Below, one piece after another: positions 10,953 to 21,549 of a DNA stretch of 50,181 bases; positions within the stretch are counted from its first letter, which is position 1; each line of letters begins with the position of its first letter. Under the pieces are notes generated by a model. It searched no databases. It worked only from the letters and a program-made list of their open reading frames with translations, and was not told the DNA's origin. The translations under genes were made by a program, and so were the position numbers. Source of the stretch: Lingula anatina (lineage: Eukaryota; Brachiopoda; Lingulata; Lingulida; Lingulidae); assembly GCF_001039355.2 (NCBI RefSeq), contig NW_019775543.1, positions 1 to 50,181 of the forward strand, read 5' to 3'.

Positions 10953-11260
10953 TGAATGGTTGTCATTGCTTTCAGTATTTTTGGTATTGAAACAAGTGCA
11001 ATATGAGAAAATACAAGTTGATTCATTGTTTCTCCTTAAGATAGCGCAGAAGATCTTAATTTCATAAACTAAAAAATAAAATAAATAAAATTAAATAAAA
11101 AATTTTAAAAAATAAAAATACAAAAAAAATGTATCCCCAAGATTCCTTTAGAAATAGTTTAAAACCGAAAATCCTAGGCATATATTAATTTAAAACTACA
11201 TCTTGCAGCCCATGCCGACTTTTTACAAAATCAATTAAATATTTTGTCCTTACAATCGTT
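10953..11260 (-). repeat. 3'-flank segment of the family B repeat unit, copy 0
   Basis: GGTTGTCATTGCTTTCAGTA and the following 100 bp recur at 11680-11777. The segment around AAGATTCCTTTAGAAATAGT, ending TTTTGTCCTTA, occurs at 11139-11250, 11908-12021 and 17750-17863. These are the three copies of the region downstream of the family B genes. Confidence 0.8.
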
Positions 11261-11658
11261 AACAACAAAAATGGAAATTTATAATTTATTTATTTATAAT
11301 TTGTAACCCGAATAGCAGTCCAATTTCCGTTTTATATGAATTTTTATATTTATATATTAATGGCTGAATAAACTCTTATCTTACAGGTGATCATGCTATA
11401 CACGGCGACCCGTTCCTGACTGAAATAAAAACGGCACTTGGGCAAATTGGATAACTCAAAGTGGAAGAGTGTCAACAAACCCCAGTATTAATGGAATATT
11501 CTGATCGATTGAGGTTGGCCAAAGACGGCGTTGATCCGTGCCAGATAAGGGCGTTTACATTAGTCACTGTAAAGGAGTCACTTACAGTTGCAGATTCAGG
11601 ATTATTTGAAGAGGGGGGGGGGGGGGGCGTTTTTGAGGAATGACAGGCCGCGGATGTG
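11261..11658 (+). repeat. LINE 3' tail plus broken hAT-MITE, copy 0 of the unit end
   Basis: AAAAATGGAAATTTATAA and the following sequence to GTGGAAGAGTGTCAACAAA are nearly identical to 17470-17692, which is the tail of the LINE in unit 1. After that point the copy continues like 21837-22030 (ATGGAATATTCTGA, GATCCGTGCCAGATAAGGGC, TTCAGGATTATTTGAAG). It includes a run of 17-18 G and a fragment of the hAT-type MITE. The short frame at 11461-11643 is a by-product of this repeat. Confidence 0.65.
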
Positions 11659-12024
11659 GAATTTGAATTTCATATGAATGGTTGTCATTGCTTTCAGTAT
11701 TTTTGGTCTTGAAACAAGTGCAATATGAGAAAATACAAGCTGATTCATTGTTTCTCCTTAAGATAGCGCAGAAGATCTTGATCTCCTAATATATTTTTAA
11801 TGGGGAAAATCGGAAGGTCAATGACAAAAAATAAAAAATAAAATAAATAAAATTAAATAAAAAATTTTAAAAAATAAATAAAAATACAAAAAAAAAAATA
11901 TATCCCCAAGATTCCTTTAGAAATAGTTTAAAACCGAAAATCCTAGGCATATATTAATTTAAAACTACATCTCGCAGCCCATGCCGACTTTTTACAAAAT
12001 CAATTAAATATTTTGTCCTTAAAA

Positions 12025-12176
12025 TCGTTTACATTCGACCTCTCCTAAATCATGAAAACATGTTACATTTGAATAATCGTTATCAGCCATGTGTCAAAAA
12101 TCGTTTACATTCGCCCTCTCCTAAATCATGAAAACATGTTACATTTGTATAAGCGTTATCAGCCATGTGTCAAAGG
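12025..12176. repeat. 76-bp local tandem duplication
   Basis: The segment TCGTTTACATTCGACCTCTC through CAGCCATGTGTCAAA is present twice in a row in unit 1 (12025-12100 and 12101-12176), but only once in unit 2 (about 17868-17941). It is therefore a duplication private to unit 1 or a loss in unit 2. Confidence 0.8.
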
Positions 12177-12352
12177 AGTTAGTGAAGCAGTAATATAAAA
12201 GCAGTACGCAAAGTAAAAACGGGCAACATGTGACCTTCGTGGAGCACAGAAATAAAATGTCTGAGCCTCGTTATGAACACAAACTTTAAATAGACAATCA
12301 TGCATGAATGCAATGGCAAGTTTATGTGTAAGTTATTTAATGCAGTAAACGT

Positions 12353-13993
12353 TTATTTCGTTTTTCGTATCTGTTTAAAAATCTCCATATTGGTGCAATT
12401 TTTATTTTCGCCGGCTTTCTTGATAATGTCAACATCTCCCTGGCGCATCTTATCGTACTCATCAAAAACTGCGCCAATGTGAAAATATTTCTGGCGTGGT
12501 GCAACAATGGGCGCCGTTTTAGGATATTTGAAGCAAGAAACGCTGTCATGACACAAGGAATAATTCTGAACTTTGGGCCAAATGATGGCATTCAGAAACT
12601 TCTGATCTTCGATATACCCTGCGCCGTAGTTCGCCATCAACTCTCTCCAAGGTCGACCCACATGCTTCTTCAGCTCCTTGGACTTGGCTCCAAACATGCC
12701 AGCCGAAACTGCATAGTTACCATGAGACGGGTGATCTCTAATGCAGTGAAACACAGCATCTGTCTTCAGCCACTCTTCCACAAGATCTGTCTCGCGTTCG
12801 GAGATGCGGCTATCTGAATCTCGGCTAATATATACGTCCAGTGAAGGATCGTCTCCTGCCAAAAACCTCCACAACCTTGGGCCTGTTTTGTTCACAGATT
12901 CTGCAGATAAGACTACAATTTCTGACCCCAGTCGTTTCAACTGCAGGACAGTGTCCACGCCAGGTATAGGATATTTAGTTCCATTTCCAACAACATAGAA
13001 GCGTGGCGTCCAGAGAGGCATAAACAGTCGTGTTAGCTGTGCATTTCTTATGGCACCAAAGGCATAACGCGGAGCGTCGCCGAAAAGCGAAAAAGCAATT
13101 ATTTGTCTTGTGCTTGGTTTTATATTGGCACCCTTGGTCCATTTATCTATCAGATGTTTACTCGCCTGGACAATGGTTTTCATGTTGTCTAATTCAGCCC
13201 CAACTGGGGTTGCCAAAAAACTTTGAGGAACTTTGTCACAACTGACTTTCACTTTTGGATTTACGACATATTTGTCGCCATATACTTCTTTCAGCCACCA
13301 GTCGCCATATTTCTTTGTTTCAAATAAATAAAAGAGGCCAAATATGTCAAAGTGGTTTCTGTGTAAGAAGTAAAACGGGCTATGATGTTTTCCATTTAGA
13401 TTCACTTTAGGGAGGACAATTCCTAAGTTTCCAGAAGAGCTGCTTTTTAAGAGTGTCTCACTGAATATCTCCACCCATCCAGTGCTGTCCATTTTCATCT
13501 GTGAGTCCACTAAGTAGTAATAATCGTTATTCTTTAAAAACGCATGTCTCATGATATCTGTCACCGCCAATGTCTTGTTATCAGTATTCGTAACAGCCGA
13601 GAGGGAGATGGATGCTTTGATGGAGGGTGAACAGGAACGGTTCATGGTCTTCAGGAATGATTCCACAAACAATTGCTTCTTTTTCTTGAATGGTTCATCC
13701 GTTTGAAGAAAGCCAACATAAAAGTTGTACTTATGTCCCAAAGATGCAGTCTGACAGAAGCTGTGGAGAAGACCTTTGAAAAAGGGATCCTGCTCAAAAG
13801 CGCCGTCCGACTTCAATAGTTCTTTAGTTTTATCTAAAACGGTCACTAAAGCAACTTCATATTTCGGTATTCCATTTGACCTCTGGTTGTCCTTTTCTCT
13901 TTCCCCAGTAAGTCTTCTGTGAACAAGCAACACCACTATCAAAGCAGCAAACGCTGGGACATATTTCCACTTCCGACGAACATTAAACAACAT
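12353..13993 (-). CDS. Putative glycosyltransferase-like type II membrane protein, family B copy 1 (B1)
   Basis: An uninterrupted single-exon frame of 546 residues. Residues 1-11 are basic (MLFNVRRKWKY), followed by a hydrophobic anchor (VPAFAALIVVLLV), so a type II Golgi/ER topology is likely. The N-terminal luminal half contains YYYLVDSQMKMDSTGW, in which DSQ lies where a DxD-like motif could sit. The C-terminal half has the hallmark series of an uncharacterised family also seen in bacteria and algae: IAFSLFGDAPRYAFGAIRNA, MPLWTPRFYVV, LWRFLAGDDPSLDV, SRDSDSRISERETDLVEEWL, FHCIRDHPSH and SAGMFGAKS. The acidic DSDSR and the RDHPSH histidines are candidate metal or nucleotide-sugar ligands. 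I infer glycan transfer; donor and acceptor are unknown. On the coding strand, TTTTTTAAG lies about 25 bases before the ATG and could be the acceptor of a 5'-UTR intron. An AATAAA overlaps the stop codon. It differs from B2 at about 13 residues. Confidence 0.75.
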   Translation of the reverse strand: MLFNVRRKWKYVPAFAALIVVLLVHRRLTGEREKDNQRSNGIPKYEVALVTVLDKTKELLKSDGAFEQDPFFKGLLHSFCQTASLGHKYNFYVGFLQTDEPFKKKKQLFVESFLKTMNRSCSPSIKASISLSAVTNTDNKTLAVTDIMRHAFLKNNDYYYLVDSQMKMDSTGWVEIFSETLLKSSSSGNLGIVLPKVNLNGKHHSPFYFLHRNHFDIFGLFYLFETKKYGDWWLKEVYGDKYVVNPKVKVSCDKVPQSFLATPVGAELDNMKTIVQASKHLIDKWTKGANIKPSTRQIIAFSLFGDAPRYAFGAIRNAQLTRLFMPLWTPRFYVVGNGTKYPIPGVDTVLQLKRLGSEIVVLSAESVNKTGPRLWRFLAGDDPSLDVYISRDSDSRISERETDLVEEWLKTDAVFHCIRDHPSHGNYAVSAGMFGAKSKELKKHVGRPWRELMANYGAGYIEDQKFLNAIIWPKVQNYSLCHDSVSCFKYPKTAPIVAPRQKYFHIGAVFDEYDKMRQGDVDIIKKAGENKNCTNMEIFKQIRKTK

Positions 13994-15307
13994 GGAACAC
14001 CTGGTCCAATTTCCACACCTTAAAAAAGATCAAGGCAAAAGTTGATGATGTGAGTTCAAACAATGAGATGTAAGTTAAAGCATTTTTGCACAAAATCTTT
14101 ACGATTGAGGCTCGAAAATACACTCGAATATTTCACATGCAGCTCGGCGACTCCTATTCTATCTTTCACAAAATAGCCTGAAATTAATGTTCACAAACCA
14201 CCCTTTCTCATGGTTTAATATTTTAAAAAATTTAAGTCACTTTATAGTATTCTTTTCAACTTCAAAAAGTTATTAATAATGATGTGCCTTCGAGTGCGAG
14301 GGAGCCGCGTAGTCATCAATATGATGGCGTAATTAGTTTGATTAACGCCCTACAGCTATACAGCCTCTCTTATTTCCAGTGTAGGTATTGTAGCAGAGTT
14401 CTGTCTGCAGCAAATTAAGCCCCCTTTACACTGGACGGCGTCCTTTCTGCGTCCCGGAGTACGGCCCTATATATTTGAGACTAAAGAAATACTTTACGTG
14501 TCGATAAATGGCCGCTCACTGAGTAGGCCTATTTATTCTACGACCACAGCGATGTCAGTTTCATGGTCGCACAACAGACATAAAAAAGACGCCGTCAAGT
14601 GTACCAGTGTTTCACAATTATAGATAGCCAAGAAGGACACGACATCTTTAAAACTTATTCTACTAGCTCCCGACAGTCTTGACCACTGTGCATCTTGATC
14701 TGACCGATGCTATGATGTATGAAGTGGGGTGACATCTATTTATCCACAATGTTCTTTACCGCGTTGAAACAATAAGATCTTAACCTTGGCGTTGATATCT
14801 TAACGCCGGTAAGGCTCTTGAGTGGTAACAATCTAAGAAGAAAAATCAAACAAATAATTCCAAAGACGAAGACCTCCGCGAAGGCCGCTGGATTTTCATT
14901 ATCATTACTTATTTATTTATAAGCTAACTCTTATTATCTAGTTAATTTCCACCAAAATTTAGCCAATTTCGGCTCATTCTGAAAATTTCATCAAAATCGT
15001 CTACAACTTTTCGCAGTATGTTGTTTACATTGTACAAACACACAAAATGTGTCATTCAATTTATTAATAGCTCATCTACCAAATTTTAGTCGATTGTTAC
15101 CTGGTTCCCTCCAAACCGTTATCGAAAATTCTACATTGAGTACACTGCTACCGTGTACATCCCCTTCAAATCAAGTCTTTTTCTTGTGATTGTAAATACG
15201 AGTGCAATACAACATAACTTACTACCAGGTAAGAGTTACACAGTGTATAAGAGGAAAAGGCTTTTAGGATACTGTGATCGTTTGCCAACAACTCCTTACT
15301 TATTAAT

Positions 15308-15339
<32 letters not shown>

Positions 15340-15790
15340 TGTTGTTGTTTATAATTAACAGTAAACGGAAAAGAAACCCCAACTCAAAATATCAAGGAAC
15401 AAAAATAATAAAAAAAATAACTGGGTAACAACGAGTTATGTTTTTCCTACCCTACGTACAGTAGAGACAAAGACTGTATTAATCACCAATCCAGTATGGT
15501 TTCAGAATTGGAATTACCTCTTTTTACTCCAGTTACATATCTCTTGCATGGCGGATGTTTGGATTTGCTGTCTCTCTTAACAAATACACTTGTTCAGGTG
15601 AGGCGTTCACTGTTCAAAGTAAAATCAAATGTCATGTTATTGGCAGTGTTGCGCTACCTCCGTGTTCACAACAACCATTTTTTGTTGTTATCTGACTGAT
15701 TCACTGATAAACTGACCTGGTAACAGGGTTGTATAAACACATTTATAATAGCATGTATGTGTTATTTCTTGTACATTTTTGTTCACAGTA
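13994..15790. other. 5' flank of B1 (shared with B2)
   Basis: No gene was seen. The stretch aligns with 19760-21480 over its whole length and so probably contains the promoter carried by both copies. A TTTA microsatellite at 15299-15338 has nine to ten units here and is much shorter in the second copy. Short frames at 15153-15428 and 15496-15699 are not conserved as protein between the two copies. Confidence 0.55.
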
Positions 15791-15799
15791 CAGGTGTAA

Positions 15800-16685
15800 C
15801 ATGAAAATCTGACTCCCGTGAAAATCTGACTCCCCCAGTCAAAATTTCATAATGAAAATCTGACTCCCCCCATGAAATTTTGACTCCCCCTCACAAACCT
15901 TCATAAATCTTATTTTATATATAACTTTTATCTTGAAATATGCATAATGGAGGATACATTGGCACTTTTTGAAAATTTTCATGAGGAGATAAGAAAATTA
16001 AAATATTTTTCACCCAAAGACTCATATGAAAAGGCTTTGGGAGTCCAAATCCTACAGTTAATAAGATGAATACTTGTTTCAAAAATTATCAAGTTTCACC
16101 AATATTTTCACCACCAAACTTAAATACTAACAAAATATACGTCACAATGCAAACCATGTGAAAAACAATGGTATGGTAACCTAATATAAAATAGTGCCTT
16201 TTCTTCATGAGAGTCCAAAACCCCATGGGTATGAATATAAATATTTTTCATAATTATTTTTTTTTCCACTTTTTGCACCCAATATTTTGCCACCAAACTT
16301 TCAAATATTTCCAATATATTCTTCATAAAGTATACTAAAGGAACAAATGTTGAAATGATCACCATGTAAATATCAAATAAAAAGCTTTTTCATAGGGGAG
16401 TCATTGGGTGATAAAATACACATTTTTAATTTTCTTATTTTCTCATTAAAATTTTCACCTGCAAACTAACAAGAAGTGCAAATGTATTATCCTTTATGCA
16501 TACCACAATATAAAAGTCATATACTCAAATAAAATAAGACTTATAAAGTTTTTTGAGGGGAGTCAAAATTTCATGGGGGGAGTCACATTTTCATTATGAA
16601 AATTTGACTGGGGAGTCACATTTTCATAATGAAAATCTGACTGGGGAGACACATTTTGGGGGAGTCAGATTTTCATGGTGCACAG
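15800..16685. mobile_element. Foldback element with GAAAATCTGACTCCCC termini and internal tandem units
   Basis: The left end has repeated ATGAAAATCTGACTCCC and AATTTTGACTCCCCC units (15800-15893). The right end has the reverse complement several times (GGGGAGTCAAAATTTCATGG through GAGTCAGATTTTCATGG, about 16556-16677). Between the ends are about four diverged units of about 175 bp, marked by CACCAAACTT..AATAC/AAATA and GAGTCCAAATCC or similar. The element sits in sequence continuous in unit 2 (compare TTTACAGTTACTCGGGATGC at 21650), so it inserted into, or was lost from, only one copy. No protein is encoded. Bivalve 'pearl'-type elements share the idea of an internal satellite, but homology is untested. 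Confidence 0.65.
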
Positions 16686-16796
16686 GGACTCGGGATGCCT
16701 GAACAATCGCAATCATGTCTCAACAACAGCAATCTGTCCCACATTCGTGCAGTAACTCCCCTTATGCATTATATATTAGTCTAGTTTAGTCTAGTT

Positions 16797-17493
16797 ATCG
16801 TGAAGTTTGCAGACGACACTACTTTAATTGGCTTAATAAGTGATAATGATGAGACCTGGTATAGAAACGATGTCAACTCAGTTGTACAATGGTGTAAAGA
16901 CAACGCTTTGTTACTGAATGTAGAGAAGACTAAGGAAATGATTGTTGACTTCAGAAAGAATAGAAATGTGAAAGAACCCATTCATATCAGTGGCATTGCA
17001 GTAAAGCAAGTCGCCAATTTTAGACTACTGGGGGGTAGAATTCAATAGCTCACTTACATGGAAGGACCACATAGACAAACAGTTAAAAAAAGCGAGGCAA
17101 AGGGTATTTTTTTAAGAAAGTTGAAGGATTTTACTTCAAATGAAATGATTTTAGCAAACTTTTATAAATGCGTTATAGAAAGTATATAAACATTTGCAAT
17201 CATAGTATGGTATGGGCGGGCCACTGTAGAAGAACGCAAGCGTCTAGATATGGTCACATCAACGTGCGGCAAAATCATCGGTCTGGAACTCCCCTCTCTA
17301 GGTGCCATCTATACTAACAGATCAGTAACAAAAACAGAGAAAATCATGTCTGACTATACCCACCCCGCACATGGGCTTTTTAGATTTTTACCGAGCAACT
17401 GCAGGCTTTTAACTTTTAAGGGATCTAAAAGGTTTTTAAAGAGTTTTTACCCATCTGCTGTGTCTTATTTTAACAATAAAAATGGAAATTTAT
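16797..17493 (+). pseudogene. 5'-truncated non-LTR retrotransposon (LINE) reverse transcriptase remnant
   Basis: The first frame starts VKFADDTTLIGLISDND, which contains the FADD form of the reverse transcriptase catalytic YxDD motif. It continues with the family-typical WCKDNALLLNVEKTKEMIVD and an FRLLG block. The frame breaks in a G-run at about 17030-17036; VEFNSSLTWKDHIDKQLKKA is in another frame. Later the original frame resumes with LELPSLGAIYTNR and HPAHGLFRFLPS, the usual C-terminal region. Everything upstream of the catalytic motif is missing, as expected from incomplete reverse transcription. The clade (CR1, L2 or Jockey-like) is not resolved. The AT-rich 3' tail runs to about 17610. 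Confidence 0.8.
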
Positions 17494-17689
17494 AAATCAT
17501 TTATTTATAATTTGTAACCCGAATAGCAGTCCAATTTCCGTTTTATATGAATTTTTATATTTATATATTAATGGCTGAATAAACTCTTATCTTACAGGTG
17601 ATCATGCTATACACGGCGACCCGTTCCTGACTGAAATGAAAACGGCACTTGGGCAAATTGGATAACTCAAAGTGGAAGAGTGTCAACAA

Positions 17690-17693
17690 AAAA

Positions 17694-17728
<35 letters not shown>

Positions 17729-17735
17729 AAATACA
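17690..17735. repeat. (AAAT)n at the junction of unit 1 and unit 2
   Basis: AAATAAATAAAT repeats lie exactly where the sequence following the LINE tail gives way to the 3' flank of the next family B gene. Related A-rich tracts lie at the equivalent junctions (11070-11130 and 11830-11900). This suggests that A-rich sequence was the site of unequal exchange. Confidence 0.65.
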
Positions 17736-18118
17736 AAAAAAATGTATCCCCAAGATTCCTTTAGAAATAGTTTAAAACCGAAAATCCTAGGCATATATTA
17801 ATTTAAAACTACATCTCGCAGCCCATGCCGGCTTTTTACAAAATCAATTAAATATTTTGTCCTTAAAATCGTTTACATTCGACCTCTCTAATCATGAAAA
17901 CATGTTACATTTGAATAATCGTTATCAGCCATGTGTCAAAGGAGTTCGTGAAGCAAAAGTTTAAAAGCAGTACGCAAAGTAAAAACGGGCAACATGTGAC
18001 CTTCGTGGAGCACAGAAATAAAATGTCTGAGCCTCGTTATGAACACAAACTTTAAATAGACAATCATGCATGAATGCAATGGCAAGTTTATGTGTAAGTT
18101 ATTTAATGCAGTAAACGT

Positions 18119-19759
18119 TTATTTCGTTTTTCGTATCTGTTTAAAAATCTCCATATTGGTGCAATTTTTATTTTCGCCGGCTTTCTTGATAATGTCAACA
18201 TCTCCCTGGCGCATCTTATCGTACTCATCAAAAACTGCGCCAATGTGAAAATATTTCTGGCGTGGTGCAACAATGGGCGCCGTTTTAGGATATTTGAAGC
18301 AAGAAACGCTGTCATGACACAAGGAATAATTCTGAACTTTGGGCCAAATGATGGCATTCAGAAACTTCTGATCTTCGATATACCCTGCGCCGTAGTTCGC
18401 CATCAACTCTCTCCAAGGTCGACCCACATGCTTCTTCAGCTCCTTGGACTTGGCTCCAAACATGCCAGCCGAAATTGCATAGTTACCGTGAGACGGGTGA
18501 TCTCTAATGCAGTGAAACACAGCATCTGTCTTCAGCCACTCTTCCACGAGATCTGTCTCGCGTCCGGAGATGCGGCTATCTGAATCTCGGCTAATATATA
18601 CGTCCAGTGAAGGATCGTCTCCTGCCAAAAACCTCCACAACCTTGGGCCTGTTTTGTTCACAGATTCTGCAGATAAGACTACAATTTCTGAACCCAGTCG
18701 TTTCAACTGCAGGACAGTGTCCACGCCAGGTATAGGATATTTAGTTCCATTTCCAACAACATAGAAGCGTGGCGTCCAGAGAGGCATAAACAGTCGTGTT
18801 AGCTGTGCATTTCTTATGGCACCAAAGGCATAACGCGGAGCGTCGCCAAAAAGCGAAAAAGCAATTATTTGTCTTGTGCTTGGTTTTATATTGGCACCCT
18901 TGGTCCATTTATCTATCAGATGTTTACTCGCCTGAACAATGGTTTTCATGTTGTCTAATTCAGCCCCAACTGGGGTTGCCAATAAACTTTGAGGAACTTT
19001 GTCACAACTGACTTTCACTTTTGGATTTACGGCATATTTGTCGCCATATACTTCTTTCAGCCACCAGTCGCCATATTTCTTTGTTTCAAATAAATAAAAG
19101 AGGCCAAATATGTCAAAGTGGTTTCTATGTAAGAAGTAAAACGGTCTATGATGTTTTCCATTTAGATTCACTTTAGGGAGGACAATTCCTAAGTTTCCAG
19201 AAGAGCTGCTTTTTAAGAGTGTCTCGCTGAATATCTCCACCCATCCAGTACTGTCCATTTTCATCTGTGAGTCCACTAAGTAATAATAATCGTTATTCTT
19301 TAAAAACGCATGTCTCATGATATCTATCACCGCCAATGTCTTGTTATCAGTATTCGGAACAGCCGAGAGGGAGATGGATGCTTTGATGGAGGGTGAACAG
19401 GAACGGTTCATGGTCTTCAGGAATGATTCCACAAACAATTGCTTCTTTTTCTTGAATGGTTCATCCGTTTGAAGAAAGCCAACATAAAAGTTGTACTTAT
19501 GTCCCAAAGATGCAGTCTGACAGAAGCTGTGGAGAAGATCTTTGAAAAAGGGATCCTGCTCAAAAGCGCTGTCCGACTTCAATAGTTCTTTAGTTTTATC
19601 TAAAACGGTCACTAAAGCAATTTCATATTTCGATATTCCATTTGACCTCTGGTTGTCCCTTTCTCTTTCCCCAGTAAGTCTTCTGTGAACAAGCAACACT
19701 ACTATCAAAGCAGCAAACGCTGGGACATATTTCCACTTCCGACGAACATTAAACATCAT
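18119..19759 (-). CDS. Putative glycosyltransferase-like type II membrane protein, family B copy 2 (B2)
   Basis: A tandem paralogue of B1 with an intact 546-residue frame when started at the ATG equivalent to that of B1 (MMFNVRRKWKY). The frame stays open for 30 codons further upstream to 19849, but that extension is not open in B1 and precedes the same candidate TTTTTTAAG acceptor, so I chose the conserved start. Anchor, luminal domains and motifs are as in B1. By my count about 13 residues differ. The most notable is SGRE in place of SERE immediately after the DSDSR motif, a substitution at a position that looks conserved in the family. The others are mostly conservative (for example V to I and K to R). 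Both copies being open implies that the duplication is recent or that both are under selection. Confidence 0.75.
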   Translation of the reverse strand: MMFNVRRKWKYVPAFAALIVVLLVHRRLTGERERDNQRSNGISKYEIALVTVLDKTKELLKSDSAFEQDPFFKDLLHSFCQTASLGHKYNFYVGFLQTDEPFKKKKQLFVESFLKTMNRSCSPSIKASISLSAVPNTDNKTLAVIDIMRHAFLKNNDYYYLVDSQMKMDSTGWVEIFSETLLKSSSSGNLGIVLPKVNLNGKHHRPFYFLHRNHFDIFGLFYLFETKKYGDWWLKEVYGDKYAVNPKVKVSCDKVPQSLLATPVGAELDNMKTIVQASKHLIDKWTKGANIKPSTRQIIAFSLFGDAPRYAFGAIRNAQLTRLFMPLWTPRFYVVGNGTKYPIPGVDTVLQLKRLGSEIVVLSAESVNKTGPRLWRFLAGDDPSLDVYISRDSDSRISGRETDLVEEWLKTDAVFHCIRDHPSHGNYAISAGMFGAKSKELKKHVGRPWRELMANYGAGYIEDQKFLNAIIWPKVQNYSLCHDSVSCFKYPKTAPIVAPRQKYFHIGAVFDEYDKMRQGDVDIIKKAGENKNCTNMEIFKQIRKTK

Positions 19760-21480
19760 GGAACACCTGGTCCAATTTCCACACCTTAAAAAAGATGAAA
19801 GCAAAAGTATGTGATGTGACTTGAAACAATGAGATGTAAGTTCAAGCATTTTTGCAGAAAATAGTTACGATTGTGTGTATTTCATATACAGCTCGGCGAC
19901 TCGTATTCTATCTTTCACAAAATAGTCTGAAATTGATGTTCACAAACCACCCTTCCTCATGGGTTAATGTTTTATAACTTTTAAGTCACTTTAAATTATT
20001 ATTTTCAAATTCAAAAAGTTATTAATAATAATGTGCCTTCGAGTGCGAGGGGGCTGCGTAGTCATCAATATGATGGCGTAATTAGTTTGATTAACGTAGC
20101 TATACAACCTCTCTTATTTCCAGTGTAGGTATTGTAGCAGAGTTCTGTCTGCAGCAAATTTAGCCCCCTTTACATTGGACGGCGTCCTTTCTGCGTCCCG
20201 GAGTACGGCCCTGTTTGAGACTAAAGAAATACTTTACGTGCCGACAAATGGTCCATCATTGAGCATTTATTCTACGACCACAGCTATGTCAGTTTCATGG
20301 TCGCACAACGGACATAGAAAGGACGCCGTCAAGTGTACCAGTGTTTCACAATTATAGATAGCCAAGAAGGACACGACATCTAAAACTTATTCTACCAACC
20401 CCCGACAGTCTTGGTCACTGTGCATCTTGATTTGACCGATGCTATGATGTATGATGTGGGGTGACAACTCTTTATCCACAATGTTCCTTACAACGTTGAA
20501 ACAATAAGATCTTAACCTTGGCGTTGATATGTTAACGCCGGTAAGGCTTTTGAGTGATTCAAATCTAAGAAGCAAAATCAAACAATTAATTCCAAAGACA
20601 CTCATAGAGCGAAGACCTCCGTAATGGCAACTGAATTTTCCTGATCACTGCTTATTTCTTAAACAGCAAATTCGTTTTCATCTAGTTAATTTCCACCAAA
20701 ATTTAGCCAATTTCTTCTCATCGTGAAAATTTCTTCAAAATCTTCTACAACTTTTTGCAGTATGTTGCTTACAGACAAAACGAAATGTATCATTCAATTT
20801 ATAAATAGCTCATTTACCAAATTTTAGACGCTTGTTACCTGGTTCTCTCCAAACCGTTATCGAAAATTATACGTTGAATACACTGCTACCGTGTACACCC
20901 CCTTCAAATCGAGTCTTTTTCTTGTGATTGTTAATACGGGTGCAATACAACATAGCTTTCAACCAGGTAGCAGTTACACTGTGTATAAGTGGAAAAGGCT
21001 TTTAGTATACTGTGATAGTTTGCCAACAACTAGCTATTTGTTTATTTATTTATTACTGTTATGTTATATTATAATTAACGGTAAACGGAAAAGAAACCGT
21101 CTCAAAATATCAAGGAACAAAAATAATAAAATAACTGGGTAACAACGAGCTATGTTTTTACTAGCCTACGTATAGGCAAAGACTGTATGTATCACCAACT
21201 CAGTATAGTTTCACAATTAGAATTACCTCCTCTTACTCCAGTTATATTTCTCTTGTATGTTGGAAGGTACACGCTCTCAGTCGCCGTTTGTGTGTGCTGT
21301 CTCTCTTAACATGTACAGCTGATCAGGTGAGGCGTTCAGTGTTCAAAGGGGAACAATCAATGACATCTTATTGGCGCTATCTCCGTGTTCACAACAACCA
21401 TCTCTTTGTTGTTATCTGACTGATTCACTGATAAACTGACCTCGTAACAGGGTTGTATAAACACATTTTGGACGCAGATA
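19760..21480. other. 5' flank of B2 (shared with B1)
   Basis: Aligns with 13994-15730. No protein-coding frame is conserved between the copies. Shared short blocks such as GCAGCTCGGCGACT or ACAGCTCGGCGACT (about 14140 and 19885) followed by ATTCTATCTTTCACAAAATA are candidates for promoter elements but are not demonstrated. Confidence 0.5.
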
Positions 21481-21549
21481 CATGTACAAAAAAAAAAGAG
21501 CGGGCAGATTTAGAAATTGTATTTTGATATTTGAGATAAGTATTTAACA

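Larger units (their letters stand above)
11659..17692. repeat. Tandem segmental duplication, unit 1
   Basis: This unit contains the 3' flank, gene B1, the 5' flank, a foldback element and a LINE. Its gene and flanks align with unit 2 (17735 to about 22145) at a constant offset of 5766 bp across the coding region. The 5' flanks at 14000-15750 and 19760-21470 align with small indels. Unit 1 is longer because of the foldback element and the LINE. Confidence 0.8.

Noticed and set aside
12479-13245. Plus-strand frames opposite B1 (repeated opposite B2)
   Set aside because: They are antisense by-products of the conserved minus-strand gene, and their sequence is dictated by its codons.
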